From Stomorhina lunata (taxonomy: Eukaryota; Arthropoda; Insecta; Diptera; Rhiniidae): a stretch of DNA of 64,000 bases. A program made the position numbers and the translations under genes. Under the pieces are notes generated by a model. It had not been told where the DNA came from, ran no database searches, and was given only the letters and a program-made list of their open reading frames with translations. Shown here in pieces: positions 49,225-61,300 of this stretch. How positions within the stretch are numbered: position 1 is the first letter of the stretch; the number at the start of each line of letters is the position of its first letter. Location: the NCBI GenBank assembly GCA_933228675.1, contig OW121743.1, positions 50,149,922 to 50,213,921 of the forward strand, given 5' to 3'.

Positions 49225-49643
49225 CTAAAAAACACTTGCTCCCTTATACACTTGTTTGGCGATTATATGATACAAGCAAAAAAGTACTTGTCATAAAACT
49301 ACTTGCTGCCTTGTATGCGATTCTCAAAGTTTTACACACCTCAAGAAAAAAAACACTTGTTGTAAAAACAACTTGCTGCCTTCTCAAGTAAAAACACTTG
49401 TTATAAAAACAACTTGCTGCCTCCTATAGACTTCTCAAAAATTAGACTCTTGAACACAAAGGGACCGTCTATATTTTATGTTCGCCTGATAATTGTTTTG
49501 AACATCCAGGTTTTATTTATCACTTTTTTGATATTTATCACAATATTTTTATTTTTTTCCGATTTTTTATTTTTCAGAAATTATTTTTATTAAATTTTAA
49601 AAATACCGCTCACGATGTTTACACAACCAGTGCCAGCACAAAA
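49225..49643 (-). promoter_or_regulatory. 5' UTR of the retrotransposon with internal repeats
   Basis: Three related segments (about 49284-49312, 49353-49382, 49394-49421) share ACTTG, TAAAA and ACTTGCTGCC in order. TATA-less internal promoters at the 5' end are known for Jockey-type elements. That these repeats act in transcription is inference. Confidence 0.5.
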
Positions 49644-49644
49644 C

Positions 49645-50065
49645 TCTATTTTTATAGAAAATTTTTCAAAAATTTCTTATTTTTATAGGAAATTTTTCAA
49701 AAATTTCTTATTTTTATAGGAATTTTTTCAAAAATTTCTTATTTTTATAGGAAATTTTTCAAAAATTTCTTGTTCTTATAGGAAATTTTTCAGAAATTTC
49801 TTATTTTTATAGGAAATTTTTCAAAAATTTCTTATTTTTATAGGAAATTTTTCAAAAATTTCTTATTTTTATAGGAAATTTTTCAAAAATTTCATATTTT
49901 TTTAGGAAATTATTTTAAATTTTTATAGGAAATTTTTCGAAATTTTTCAAAAATTTATTATTTTTTTTTTTTTAAGAAATTTTGCAAAAGTTTCGTATTT
50001 TTATAGGAAATTTTTCAAAAATTAACAATTTTTATAGGAAATTTTTCAAAGATTTCTTATTTTTA
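49645..50065. repeat. Satellite D, part beyond the retrotransposon
   Basis: About 13 units with TTTTTATAGGAAATTTTTC and the variant AAAAATTTCTTA decay towards 50065. They match the degenerate right edge at 44290-44440, so the retrotransposon entered an edge zone. Confidence 0.9.
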
Positions 50066-51165
50066 TTAAGAATTGAAATAGGTAGACACAAGGGAGTCTT
50101 TGTGAGCCATTTTCTGTATCTAGACAAGTTAAGGTTATTTTCAAAATCTATAGATTTTCCGATAATATATTTTCTGTGTGATTTATAATTTCCTTAGAAG
50201 TAAAATAAAACAAATTTCGGAAAAATCAGGATAAATTTATATTTGATATCACCAAAATTAGTCATATAAACTTTCAAGATAATCGAGCTTACCGCAAAAA
50301 AGTTCTTGAAATATTTCCCTAAATTTGTTTTGAACCCACTGTGCGTTGTTTGTTTGTATTACAAACTTTGTAAGTCTATTCGCGTTTAAATGACGGACTG
50401 ATTATGTTTGCAAGTATCATGTTATTTAAAAATTAAATAATATTTATATGAAAAAAAAAAAAATAGTTTAAATATTTTAAACATGATATATATAGATATG
50501 TTAAAACACATCTTTATATAGCACCATTTTTTGCACTTTGATATGTAGCATAAGAATGAACATCAACGTAAAGTTTATAAAAGTATTTACACATTTATTA
50601 TATGTTAAATGCATAATAAATTCTTATGTTTAAAACATTAAAAGGTTGACGAACATGTTTAACTTGAACTTTAAAGTACGAGGGGTACTGTTTATGTTTT
50701 AAGGCACCTTCTGCTTTTTCGCCTCGTAAATCGTTGACCATGAAGTTTAAATTTAAAATTTTGAAAAAAACTGACCACTGCTGCTCTTGAATACATTCAT
50801 ATTTCTACAAATTGGCGATTATCTATTTCTTGTATTAGAAAATAAACTAAATCAATTGTTTTTATATTTTTCTTAGTTTTTACTAAAACTTTATCTTTTA
50901 AAAACAACACAAAGTAGGAAAAAAGAAGGAAAAACTTTTTAATTGTTGTGGCTTTAGTTATATGGTGAAATTAAATGTTTTTTTTATTTGTTGCCAATTT
51001 TAAGGGTTTAATAAATACGTTCTTATATATACGAGGGTGGGTTTACTGGGCCTTCGCCTTCGAAATTCTCGCCACCTAATTGGGAAACTAAAATTGCTTT
51101 TAAAAATATGCAACTTTTAGTTGACTCCTGCCTAAATTCGAACAAGTTTGTGTTGGGCAATAATA
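50066..51165. other. AT-rich spacer, no gene recognised
   Basis: No supported ORF or repeat between satellite D and the DD41D transposon. Confidence 0.5.
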
Positions 51166-52469
51166 ATGGGTGTTTTTTTTAGAGGTATAGAACTTCGAAT
51201 TGAAATAAAACACAAGAAAATCGTTTTAATGTCCATCAATTTGGCTTTATTGGAAGGATAATTTTATGCCATTAATGTTTAAATATGATTTCGGGCATGT
51301 GGCCGCCGCGGCTGGCTTGAATAAAGCCAATTCTACAGGTCCAATTTTCAACTACTTTTTCGAGCATATGGGGCCGTATGTTGGCAATAATGAAACGAAT
51401 GTTGGCTTCCAAGTCCCCTAACGTTTCTGGTTTGTTGGCGTAGACGAGCGACTTCACATATCCCCAAAGAAAATAATCCAGTGGTGTCAAATCGCACGAT
51501 CTTGGTGGCCAATTGACAGGTCCATTCCGCGAAATTATGCGCTCATCGAATGTTTCCTTCAATAAATCAATTGTGACGTGCGCTGTGTGGCATGTAGCGC
51601 CGTCTTGTTGGAACCACAACTCATCCACATTCATGCCATCCAATTGGGGAACAAAATAGTCGGCTATCATGGCTCTATACCGGTCTCCATTTATGGTAAC
51701 TGACTCTCCAGCATTATTTCGGAAGAAGTATGGCCCAATGACTCCACCAGCCCATAGAGCACACCAAACAGTCAGTTTTTGTGGATGTAATGGCGTCTCA
51801 AGGGTCTCATGTGGATTCTCTTCACTCCAAATGCGGCAATTTTGCTTGTTGATGTAGCCATTCAACCAAAAATGAGCCTCATCACTGAACAAAATTTTGC
51901 GATGAAAATCAGCATCGAGATCAATCTCATTTTCGGCCCATACACCAAAATCACGACGCATTGCATGGTCTCGCGGCTTTAATTCTTGCACAAGCTGGAT
52001 CTTGTAAGGTCGCAAGCCAAGATCTTTGTGCAAAATCTTCCATAAAGTTGATGGACAAAGCTCCAATTGCTGTGCACGGTGGCGAATCGATTCATTCATG
52101 TCCTCTTCAACACTTTGCTCTACAGCGGCAATTGTTTCTTCGGTGCGCACTGTTCGACGTCGCTGCGGATGCGTATTATCACATAGAGTAAACGTAGTGC
52201 GAAAACGATCCATGGTTAACCGAATTAATTGCTCTGATGGACGATTATGTCGACCACAAAATGGACGGAGCTTGCGGTAAACTTCGCGAACTGAACCATT
52301 ATTTTCGAAATAAATTTGCACGATTTGCAAGCGTTGTTCTTTTGTCAACCTGTTCATGATGAAATGGCAAACCAAACAAAATATTAATCACTTGACAGCT
52401 GACAAAATGGCCGCCAGTTATAAAAGTGATGCCAACTTAAAGTTCTATACCTCAATAAAAAACACCCGA
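51166..52469 (-). mobile_element. Complete mariner-like DD41D transposon (1.30 kb)
   Basis: Inverted ends: left GGGTGTTTTTTTTAGAGG and, inverted from the right, GGGTGTTTTTTATTGAGG. Both then read TATAGAACTT, about 30 bp in all. TA lies outside both ends (51164-51165 and 52470-52471). A single intact transposase gene fills the interior. The size and TA target fit the Tc1/mariner superfamily. Left and right ends differ by only a few bases. Confidence 0.88.
51272..52375 (-). CDS. Mariner-like transposase, DD41D (rosa-like) group, 367 aa
   Basis: It cuts and pastes the surrounding transposon at TA sites. The N-terminal half (7-115) has two helix-turn-helix segments: MNRLTKEQRLQIVQIYFENN with SVREVYRKL, and IRHRAQQLELCPSTLWKIL. 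The linker PYKIQLVQELKPRDHAMRR follows. Catalytic residues are D165 (ILFSDEAHFW), D258 (WFQQDGATCHTA) and D300 (SCDLTPLDYFLWG). There are 41 residues between D258 and D300, hence DD41D, the spacing known for the rosa group of tephritid flies. A second Met at residue 7 (MNRLTKEQ) is an equally good start. The frame is intact with no missing key residue, so this copy may be active or recently so. Confidence 0.93.
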   Translation of the reverse strand: MVCHFIMNRLTKEQRLQIVQIYFENNGSVREVYRKLRPFCGRHNRPSEQLIRLTMDRFRTTFTLCDNTHPQRRRTVRTEETIAAVEQSVEEDMNESIRHRAQQLELCPSTLWKILHKDLGLRPYKIQLVQELKPRDHAMRRDFGVWAENEIDLDADFHRKILFSDEAHFWLNGYINKQNCRIWSEENPHETLETPLHPQKLTVWCALWAGGVIGPYFFRNNAGESVTINGDRYRAMIADYFVPQLDGMNVDELWFQQDGATCHTAHVTIDLLKETFDERIISRNGPVNWPPRSCDLTPLDYFLWGYVKSLVYANKPETLGDLEANIRFIIANIRPHMLEKVVENWTCRIGFIQASRGGHMPEIIFKH

Positions 52470-52471
52470 TA

Positions 52472-52821
52472 GTAGACCTTACTCCGTAAGAACAAAATAG
52501 TTTTATTCCGAGAAAACCCCTGTTAAATTTTTCGTTCACGGTAACGAAACCACACCAAAGATTTTTCATATTACTTTTGAGCAACTACAAATATTGCTTA
52601 GGCTTTGTATAAGTGATTTTTTTTCTACAAAAAATTATACTAAATGAGCTATTAACGGCTGCCCAATAACGTGTGGTGAAAAAAATTGCGACAAATTTGG
52701 CAAAGCTGTAATTCAGAAAGTACTAAAGTTATATCAGATTTACCATTATGTCTGAATTCCTTATACCTTGTTTGTATTCTCAAGCAAATTTCATGAAAAT
52801 GTGTGAATAACTTTTTTCAAA
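52472..52821. other. Spacer, possibly 5' part of the decayed mariner
   Basis: No ORF. The stretch before the pseudogene start may be its untranslated leader, but no terminal repeat was found. Confidence 0.4.
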
Positions 52822-53240
52822 ATGTCATCAAAAGAAGAACAACGTCGAAAAAATATTTGTAATTTTTTTGAAAATTGTCCTCATTGAAAGAAGTCAGGGA
52901 TTGTTTCTCACTTCGTAGAGCAGGGTGAAAATCTAGCTTCCATTTATAGACTACCTAGAAGGTATGCTATCAGAAAAACCACAGAAAGGAAATGTGGCTT
53001 CTGAAGAAAATGCAGTTTGTTCGATTGTGCGGAAAGACCTAGATTGAAATAAATCTCAGAGGGAATAGTTGCAAAATCGTACAGGGAACTTAAGCAAAAG
53101 TTTTGCTTTAATAAAAATACCATCGCAAAATACCTTGTTAATGTGGGGATCCGTAAGCGTACCTGAAAAAGTAAACCAACTGTTTCTGATGCTCAATAGC
53201 GGACCCAAAAAATCAGGTTGAAAAACTTAAAACAAAAATT
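52822..53240 (+). pseudogene. Decayed mariner-type transposase, N-terminal part
   Basis: A single frame from ATG at 52822 reads MSSKEEQRRKNICNFFENC, later SHFVEQGENLASIYRL and KSYRELKQKFCFNKNTIAKY. This is the paired helix-turn-helix region of a mariner-type transposase. At least five stop codons interrupt the frame. The catalytic domain is absent: the sequence ends where a DINE-like element starts at 53249. It is unlike the DD41D transposase next to it. Confidence 0.75.
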
Positions 53241-53248
53241 AAAAAAAA

Positions 53249-53650
53249 CCAAGTAAGAGTGTTATATTCGGCTGTGCCGAATCTTGTATACCTACCATCA
53301 AGTTGTACGAGAGTGCAGCTAATTCAAAATGTTGACCAAATGTGGTAATGTTGGTAATATATTTGGACTAAATTCGGTTGCAGTGGTATAGTTACTATAG
53401 TTCAACATTTAAAAGTATTTAAGTGGTTGCCCAAGTATTTACCTTGGACAAAATGAATATAGTTTCGCATTAATAAGCTGTCTCGTTGTGCCATAAACAT
53501 ATTGATAGCAACACGACAGGTTCATATATTTTGTTAGGAGTTCCTAATGCATCTACCGTGTATAAAGTCTGGACCTAACATTTATTGATAGCTATCTAAT
53601 TTCGTGGATGCAATCTTAATATATACCTCCATCTTTTTGATTGTAGATAT
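53249..53650 (+). mobile_element. Short DINE-1/mini-me-like element
   Basis: It has head AAGTAAGAGTGTTATATTCG with its hairpin, then TATACCTACCATCAAG, and ends TTTTTGATTGTAGATATA. It joins directly to the next copy. Confidence 0.75.
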
Positions 53651-54125
53651 AACAAGTAAGAGTGTTATATTCGGCTGTGCCGAATCTTATATACCCACCA
53701 TCAAGTTGTGTTAAATTCAGAAACATATCTCATATATCTACAAGGGTGCAGCTAATTCAAAATCTGGACCAAAACTGAAAAAAATCGCTAAGCTAATTGG
53801 TATTGTTGGTAAAACCTTTGGATTAAATTCGGTTGCCGTAGCTTTATAGTTCAACATTTAAAAATATTTTAGTGGTTTCCCCAGTATTTACTTTGATCAA
53901 AATTCGGTCTCATAACCGGGTATAGTTTTACATTAATAAGTTGTTAAATATTCTTCGTTAATATGTAGTTAGGCTAAACACGTTAATAGTAATACGGCAG
54001 GTCCATATATTTCGTTAGGAGTTCCTAATGCATTCATCATATATAAAATCTGGGCTGAACATTGATTGATGCCTATCTAATTTCATAGGTGCAATCTTAA
54101 TATAATGAATGTACCTCTTTTTGAT
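53651..54125 (+). mobile_element. Second short DINE-like element in tandem
   Basis: It has head AACAAGTAAGAGTGTTATAT and hairpin ATTCGGCTGTGCCGAAT and ends near GTACCTCTTTTTGATC. The head-to-tail pair resembles the pair at 455-1190. Confidence 0.72.
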
Positions 54126-54767
54126 CTCGAAAAGGGCTCTAACGATTTTGATAAAATTTGGACAGTGGGTATCTTTTTGGATGTATAGGTCGAAGAAGAA
54201 GGTACTTTTGGAACCTTTGCCTCTAAGAGGGTAAAAACAGGTAAAAAGGGGAAAAAATCGAAAACTCTATATCTCCTTAAGTAATAGGTATGGAAACAAA
54301 ATTAAAATTTCGTTTTAAACAGCTATGAAAATAAGCGGACAGGTGTTTGGTACTTTTTTGAAACTATGTTCGACAGGTGGTAAATAAGGGTGAAAATAGT
54401 TTTTTTGGTACCTTCTTAACCCACTCTTATATTTTAAACTAAAAAATATAGAAAGAAACTTTGTACTACAATCAATAGATGTGAAAGAAACATTAAACAC
54501 GTATTTGGTACTTTTTTGGTTTTGGGGCCAAAATGGGTAAAAAAGGGATAAAATGATAACTTAACATCTCAAAAAATAATATGGATAGGAACATTATGTT
54601 AACTGCGTTTTAATAAAATGTACCGAATTCGATTGGTACCAAAGAAGTACCAAGTATGCATATGGAACTCTTTGAAATTAGGGGATAAAAAGGGGGAAAT
54701 TAGTAATGTTATACCTTTTAAACAAATTAATGTTTGTCTGTATGTATGTTCTTTATAGAATAGCAAA
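54126..54767. other. Non-coding sequence with TGGTACTTTTTTG motifs
   Basis: The motif TTTGGTACTTTTTTG recurs (about 54345 and 54504) among CT-poor, stop-rich text. It is probably an old repeat; no gene was recognised. Confidence 0.4.
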
Positions 54768-55200
54768 CTGTGAATTCGATCATGTTATGCTCTTTATCGT
54801 AGATGTTGCGGATAATCGGGTGAAGGTTTTTAAATTGATAAGACTAATTACTGACAGATGGCGCCACTGAAAATTACTAAAAAATAATAAAATCGTGAAC
54901 TGTACATTTGATCATGCTATGATCTTTAGCAAAGTTGTAGCGCATGAGCCGGTGAAGGCTTTTTAGTTGGTATAAATAATTTCCGGCAGATGGCGCTATT
55001 TAAAACTTACTCAAAGTCAGTTTAATCGTAAGCTGTATATTTAATCATACTACAGTCTTTAGCAAAGTTGTTGCACATGAGCCGACGAAGGTTTCTTAGT
55101 TGGTATGAAGAAATTTCGACAGGTGGCGCCACAAAATTTGTTTTAGCAAAGTTGCTGCGCATGAATCGACGGAGGTTTCTGTTGGTATGACCAATTTCCA
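54768..55200. repeat. Degenerate tandem repeat, about 131 bp, three to four units
   Basis: Each unit has AATCATGCTATGATCTTTA-like text, GCATGAGCCG, GAAGGTTT, TTAGTTGGTAT and CAGATGGCGCCA. The GGCGCC-type motif is at about 54860, 54990 and 55125. Confidence 0.75.
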
Positions 55201-55394
55201 AAATTATTAAAATTGTAAACTATGCGTTGTTCGGACAAAATAAATAAAATAATTCAAAATTAACTGAATATTTGTACAATGTCTTTCCTCTAAATTTATT
55301 TTAGTACTTTATAAAATAAAATATATAAAAACTTTAAAGTTTGCCTCAAAATACTTATCATAAAGCTCCGAGTAAGACTCGGTCAACCAGGTAC

Positions 55395-56763
<1,369 letters not shown>

Positions 56764-58238
56764 ATGAAGCAACTAGGATGAAGTTAGCTGACCCTCGTAC
56801 TTTTCTTGCAAAAGATATTGCAAATTTTAACTACTTAGTACAAATTTAAAAGAAATTAATTTTAAAACTTTTTTGGTCGTAATAGGACTGATATATGAGA
56901 AATGGGGAAGGCTTTTGCAAAGACTTTTAAATTTCATTATATTTCAAAGATCCCAGTCCTTAGGCTAACATTCTAAGGCACTAAGTAAATATAAAGTAAA
57001 ATACTTATTTCACTTATTTTCTTTTAGTTTAAATTATTTAAAAAGTTTTTCTATTATCATCACCATTTATATCCTGTCCAAAGTGGTAGAACACATACTC
57101 CCACATAACTACTATAAGTCTACCCTACAGTTCTAAGGTTAGGATATTACAAATTACAAAGAATTTTAGTTCTAATGATATGATATTTTAAATAACAACG
57201 AACTATAGTATATTCATGCCATTAAGGGGTATTTTTCGACAAGTTTTTTGGGTTCAGTGCAAAGGCTGTCCATTTCCAGCCTTCGCCAGTTCAGTTTAGG
57301 ATAACTTTTGCAACTGCTGGTTGCCTTCTTATGCTTTTGCTATATATGGTTGCAAATTTTCTATACAACAAAATGCTATTGTGTAATTTTGAGCTCATTT
57401 TTAAGTTTTTGTTTATGAATTTTAGTTTATTTACAAAAGAAAAGCAAAAACAAAAATATAAAAAACAAAACATTTTTCAACTTCTTTTGTTTATGCGGCT
57501 GCAAGAACTTTAATAAATAAAATGTTTAAACAAAAAGTTCTTAGAAAGTGCCGGGAGTATTTTTAATGAAATATGTTTTTAGTTAGATAAAGAAATCAAA
57601 GCAGAAAAAAGAATTTTGTTTTAGAAAATTTTCTTAAGAATTTTTAATTCTTCTTGAAACAAAAACTACTAGAATTACACAATTTAAGATTTTTGTTATT
57701 TACGAAAAATCTTTAATTAATTTTACTTCTTTTTAATTAAATTAAAACATTTATTGTACATTTATTATTACACGTGCCGACTCTTAAACGCATCCTTTTC
57801 ATAACATTCCAGAGGCATGTTGGCATGTTTTGTTAATTATATGTCTATGTCCCTGACAAAATAGTTTCTTTATTAGTCACGCAGTGTAAGAGTATACTTG
57901 TACATGTGGTTAAATAAGATATTGTCTGGATATGTGCTTTATCTGTTTTGCTGCTCATGTTTTATAGGATATTATATATTTTATTAAAGACAAACGGTCC
58001 AATTTATAAAAATTTTGTATTTTGGCTTATAAGCTTACAATATTTATCATACACTTATTGTTTAATAAGCCATTAATAAAAATTTGATTTTATAAACATG
58101 TCATGAACATATTATAACAATTACACACTTTTATAGCTTTTGTGCTTTTATGTTGGTAATACCACGTTTCAAATTGTCATTTTGTGCTGTTCAAATAAAA
58201 ATTATATAAGTAAATTACAATTTGAAAAAATTTCGGTA
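56764..58238. other. AT-rich spacer, no gene recognised
   Basis: Overlapping 60-codon ORFs on opposite strands (57291-57513) show no domain. Confidence 0.5.
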
Positions 58239-58311
58239 TATGAAGTAGCTCAGTGGGTAGTGTCTCCGCCTAGCAGTCGTAAGTCGTGAGTTCAAATCTC
58301 AGTGAAGAATT
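58239..58311 (+). other. Solo tRNA-derived SINE-like head
   Basis: TATGAAGTAGCTCAGTGGG, the CCTAGCAG loop and GAGTTCAAATCTC repeat the tRNA-like module of the CCCAGC elements, here without their ends. A T-rich stretch follows. The T stem pairs better (TGAG/CTCA) than in the CCCAGC copies, but the acceptor stem is absent. This may be an independent SINE of the same origin. Confidence 0.65.
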
Positions 58312-59082
58312 AAGCAAGAATTTTTTTTTTTAATTTAGTTCTTTAATTACATTAAAAAATGTATTTTTATTGATGCCAGTGTTCAAATTTTCACTTTTTT
58401 AATTTTTCTTATTAAAAATTATTTTTTAATTAAAAAACATTTTGAAGAAAATTTACTCCAATCTGGTTACTTTTTTCAAGATTTTGGAAAATCGTGCCGC
58501 TAAGCAATCTACTGATTTAATATAAGATATACTGTGAAAGTATACATATGAATGTATATATGGTAAGGCGTTACTTTAGGTAGAATCAACATATTTTTGA
58601 ATAAGGAGAAATGAATTATCGATTTGTTGTAAGGATCAATAAAAAATGCATTTATAAAGTCTTTTTTCTTTAATCGCAGATAAATAGTATTAAATAATAT
58701 AAAAATCTTATTCCTTTTTCAATTAATGTATTAAAATTTATATAAAAAATCATTTTGTTTGCTATCAAATGTGTTAAAAATAAAAAAAAGTCGCAATTAT
58801 CAAATTTTTAAGCAACCAAACTTTTTATTGTATGCTTATAGTTGGGTTGAGGCCACAATAAAAATTTCAAATTTTATGATAGGTTATAACAGTTTAATAA
58901 AATATTTTTCCTTTTATAAATTCAATTTTTCCCATTTTAACTTATAGTAGCTTTAAAACCTATTATAGTTTGTTTATAAATTAGGCTGAAAGTTTACAGC
59001 CTGTTTTTGAAACTACAATTTTTTCAAATTGTACGTCAACTTACGAAAAAATTGAACTTTTGGTTTTTGAAATTTTTTTTGA
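58312..59082. other. AT-rich spacer, no gene recognised
   Basis: No supported feature was seen. The ORF at 58759-58947 is low complexity. Confidence 0.5.
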
Positions 59083-59090
59083 GTGAAACT

Positions 59091-60341
59091 CAGAGACCGA
59101 ATATTGTTTTATTTTTTAAATCAATCAAGTATAAATATCATTGCCGATAAAAATTTATTTTCATTTCCATCGATGAATAAAAATGAGGGATTTATATTTG
59201 AAATATAAATATCCCTCATGATGAAAATTTTAAATATCTTGAACGATAAATATCCGAACAGAAAAATATTTTATTGATTGTTTTATTTTTGAACTTCTGT
59301 TTTGACTTTGAAAAATAAAATATTTTTGAAATTATAAAACTTTTAACAACGAATGTATGAATATGTTTCCAATTAATTGCAATGTTTTAGGACATCGAAG
59401 TTAAACCTAATAGTCCTAGTGGAACAATTGGTGGTTTATTTGACTCGCAAAACCATTTCAACATATAATTTGCAACAATAATTGAATTTATTGTTATTTA
59501 AATGTCCTAAAGACTTTTTATACCAGGACAAATCTTCTTCTTCTGTCATTCTTGGCTTTCAGTGGAGCATAGGGAATGGAAGGATGCAGAATTGCCTGAC
59601 GTCTCTAGCTACCAGGTAAGAACTGTATCCAATTCCCAATCTAACTTTCTCGTGGTACATCCTGGAAACCTTAGCAACCAAGTTTTAGATGCGGTAAACA
59701 ACCAGTGTGGGATTCTAGGTCAGGGCTAATATAAAAGGGAGTTATCTAAGAACTATTCCAACATATATGGTCTAAGGGTCTAAGATAATTGTACTTCGTA
59801 AAGTACGAAAATGCAGCATCTGTTCAACATGTTTGTTGCGGCTGCAAGCGGGCCTCAGTCTCGGATCGAGCGGCTCGCTATACAAACGTGCCTTGTGTCT
59901 TTGGACCTATCACCCACCGACCTAGCACTCACGATGTTTTAAGCATGGAAAGAAACAATATTACAGAATGTACTACTCCAAGGGGTAATCATGCGAGGAA
60001 TCCCCCTGCTACGGCAATTGGCGCAAGGATTTTGGAGTTTTCTAATCTATGCAAGAACATTATGATGAATGAAACCAGGACAAATACAGAAATAAAATTT
60101 GAATATTTTCTACCAAATTTTTTTTTCATCGGATGAAAAAAGATGAAAATAATTTTGAACTGATAAATATCCCAAACGATTTTTTTATTTTTTATTTTCA
60201 TCGGATTGAAAAACGATACAAAATTTTTTGAACAATTAAAAATCTTTGGGGATATTTATTATTTTTTAAACTTCAATGATTGTTTTTGTATGGATTAAAA
60301 TATGAAAATATTGTTTTAAAAGTATTAATATTCGGTCTCTG
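59091..60341. mobile_element. hAT-like non-autonomous element with 8-bp target duplication
   Basis: Ends are CAGAGACCGAATATT (59091-59105) and its inverse AATATTCGGTCTCTG (60327-60341). GTGAAACT is duplicated exactly outside (59083-59090, 60342-60349). An 8-bp duplication and CAG-type ends are hAT characters. Inside is the hairpin GAGGGATTTATATTTG with its inverse near 59185-59217, and GATGAAAAT-type repeats near both ends. The middle (about 59540-60060) is less AT-rich and holds a 115-codon ORF (59789-60136) with no recognised domain, perhaps captured sequence. There is no transposase. Confidence 0.85.
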
Positions 60342-60483
60342 GTGAAACTAGAAAAAGCTTTTACAATTTTGGTTCGTAAATGAAATGTATAGACGAAAGT
60401 AAATCTCAAATCAGGCAATTGAAAAATTCTAATCGCCTGGGAAATAAAAAAACGGTTATTAAATTTTTTTTTGTTTAGGACCT

Positions 60484-60900
60484 GAACACAATATAATACA
60501 TTGTGTTGAAATTAGGAAAAGGTTGTGGGAGGGGAATAGGTAGTGTTTGTGGACATTTGATTTAAACTTCCCTATATTGTAACTGGTTGGAAAAACTTCT
60601 GCGGGAAGCAAATTCTACATACGAACAGTACGGCTAGTGTATCGTCTATCTGTAGAGTATCGTCTGTCTACTGGTCAATAGACTAGGAAAGTATGAGCTC
60701 TAAAAGATAGACGTGTATTGCGTAAGAAAGTTCTTGTATCGAGAATCGAGTTTTCTGATTTTGTTAGAGCACATTCCAAAGTAGTAACAATAGAACAATA
60801 GAGTTGGATAACCTACTGTTACCAATGACCACTTTTGCTCTCTCCTGTACTCGGTCAAGAAGTTCCGAAATAAACTTGGAAGCACCGGCTTATACATGAG
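60484..60900 (-). pseudogene. Non-LTR retrotransposon remnant, uninterrupted relative of 34400/37704
   Basis: AACTTCTGCGGGAAG, ACAGTACGGCTAG, GACGTGTATTGCGTAAGAAAG and GATTTTGTTAGAGCACATTC follow in the same order as in the split remnant at 34400-34563 and 37704-38000, here without the SAM-gene insertion. Frames are broken. Confidence 0.75.
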
Positions 60901-60909
60901 AGTTGTATT

Positions 60910-61300
60910 TCACCGGTACGCAATACATGTTTCGGAATAGGGTCTATGTAAGAGTGCAAGAGATGGCGAAAGTGCTCATTGATGACAGCATGGTATCCAA
61001 TTCTGTAGAACCACTGGAGTGTCACACTTTTCTATCGTTTTGACTTTGGAATGTGTCCTAAAGAAATTAGGAAACTCGTTCCCAAACTCAAATCTTCTTA
61101 CGCAATACATGTCTCAGAATAGGGTCTTTGTAAGAGCTACTCGACCGAGTGTAGGAAAGGGTGAACGTGCTCGTCTGTATGCAACTCTATTGAGCCACTG
61201 GAGTGTCACAATGTTCTATCGTTTCTAGTTACTTTGGAGTCCGGTCTATCGAAATCAGGGAACTTGTTCCTAAAACCGAACTTTTTTACTTAATACTTGC
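60910..61300 (+). pseudogene. Two further retrotransposon fragments, opposite strand
   Basis: CGCAATACATGT starts two similar segments (about 60920 and 61097). Both carry GAATAGGGTCT, TGTAAGAG and CACTGGAGTGTCACA. The second reads RATRPSVGKGERARLYATLL, matching the minus-strand remnant at 37853-38191. Together with the segment at 60484-60900 they make an inverted arrangement. Confidence 0.65.

Larger units (their letters stand above)
44453..49643 (-). mobile_element. Full-length Jockey-type non-LTR retrotransposon
   Basis: Order on the minus strand: 5' UTR (49643-49225), ORF1 gag-like, ORF2 endonuclease-reverse transcriptase, 3' UTR, an 11-nt A run (44481-44471), then CTTGAACTTGAACTTGAAG (about 44470-44452). 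Satellite D lies on both sides, so the insertion site is the array. Both ORFs are intact. ORF2 has an APE-type endonuclease and a YADD reverse transcriptase without an RNase H domain, as in the Jockey clade. The target duplication cannot be set because the flanks are repetitive. Confidence 0.9.

Noticed and set aside
44829..49643. Telomere-specific HeT-A/TART-type element
   Set aside because: These belong to the same broad clade, but this is a single copy inserted inside a satellite, not a head-to-tail array, and it shows no long 3' UTR.
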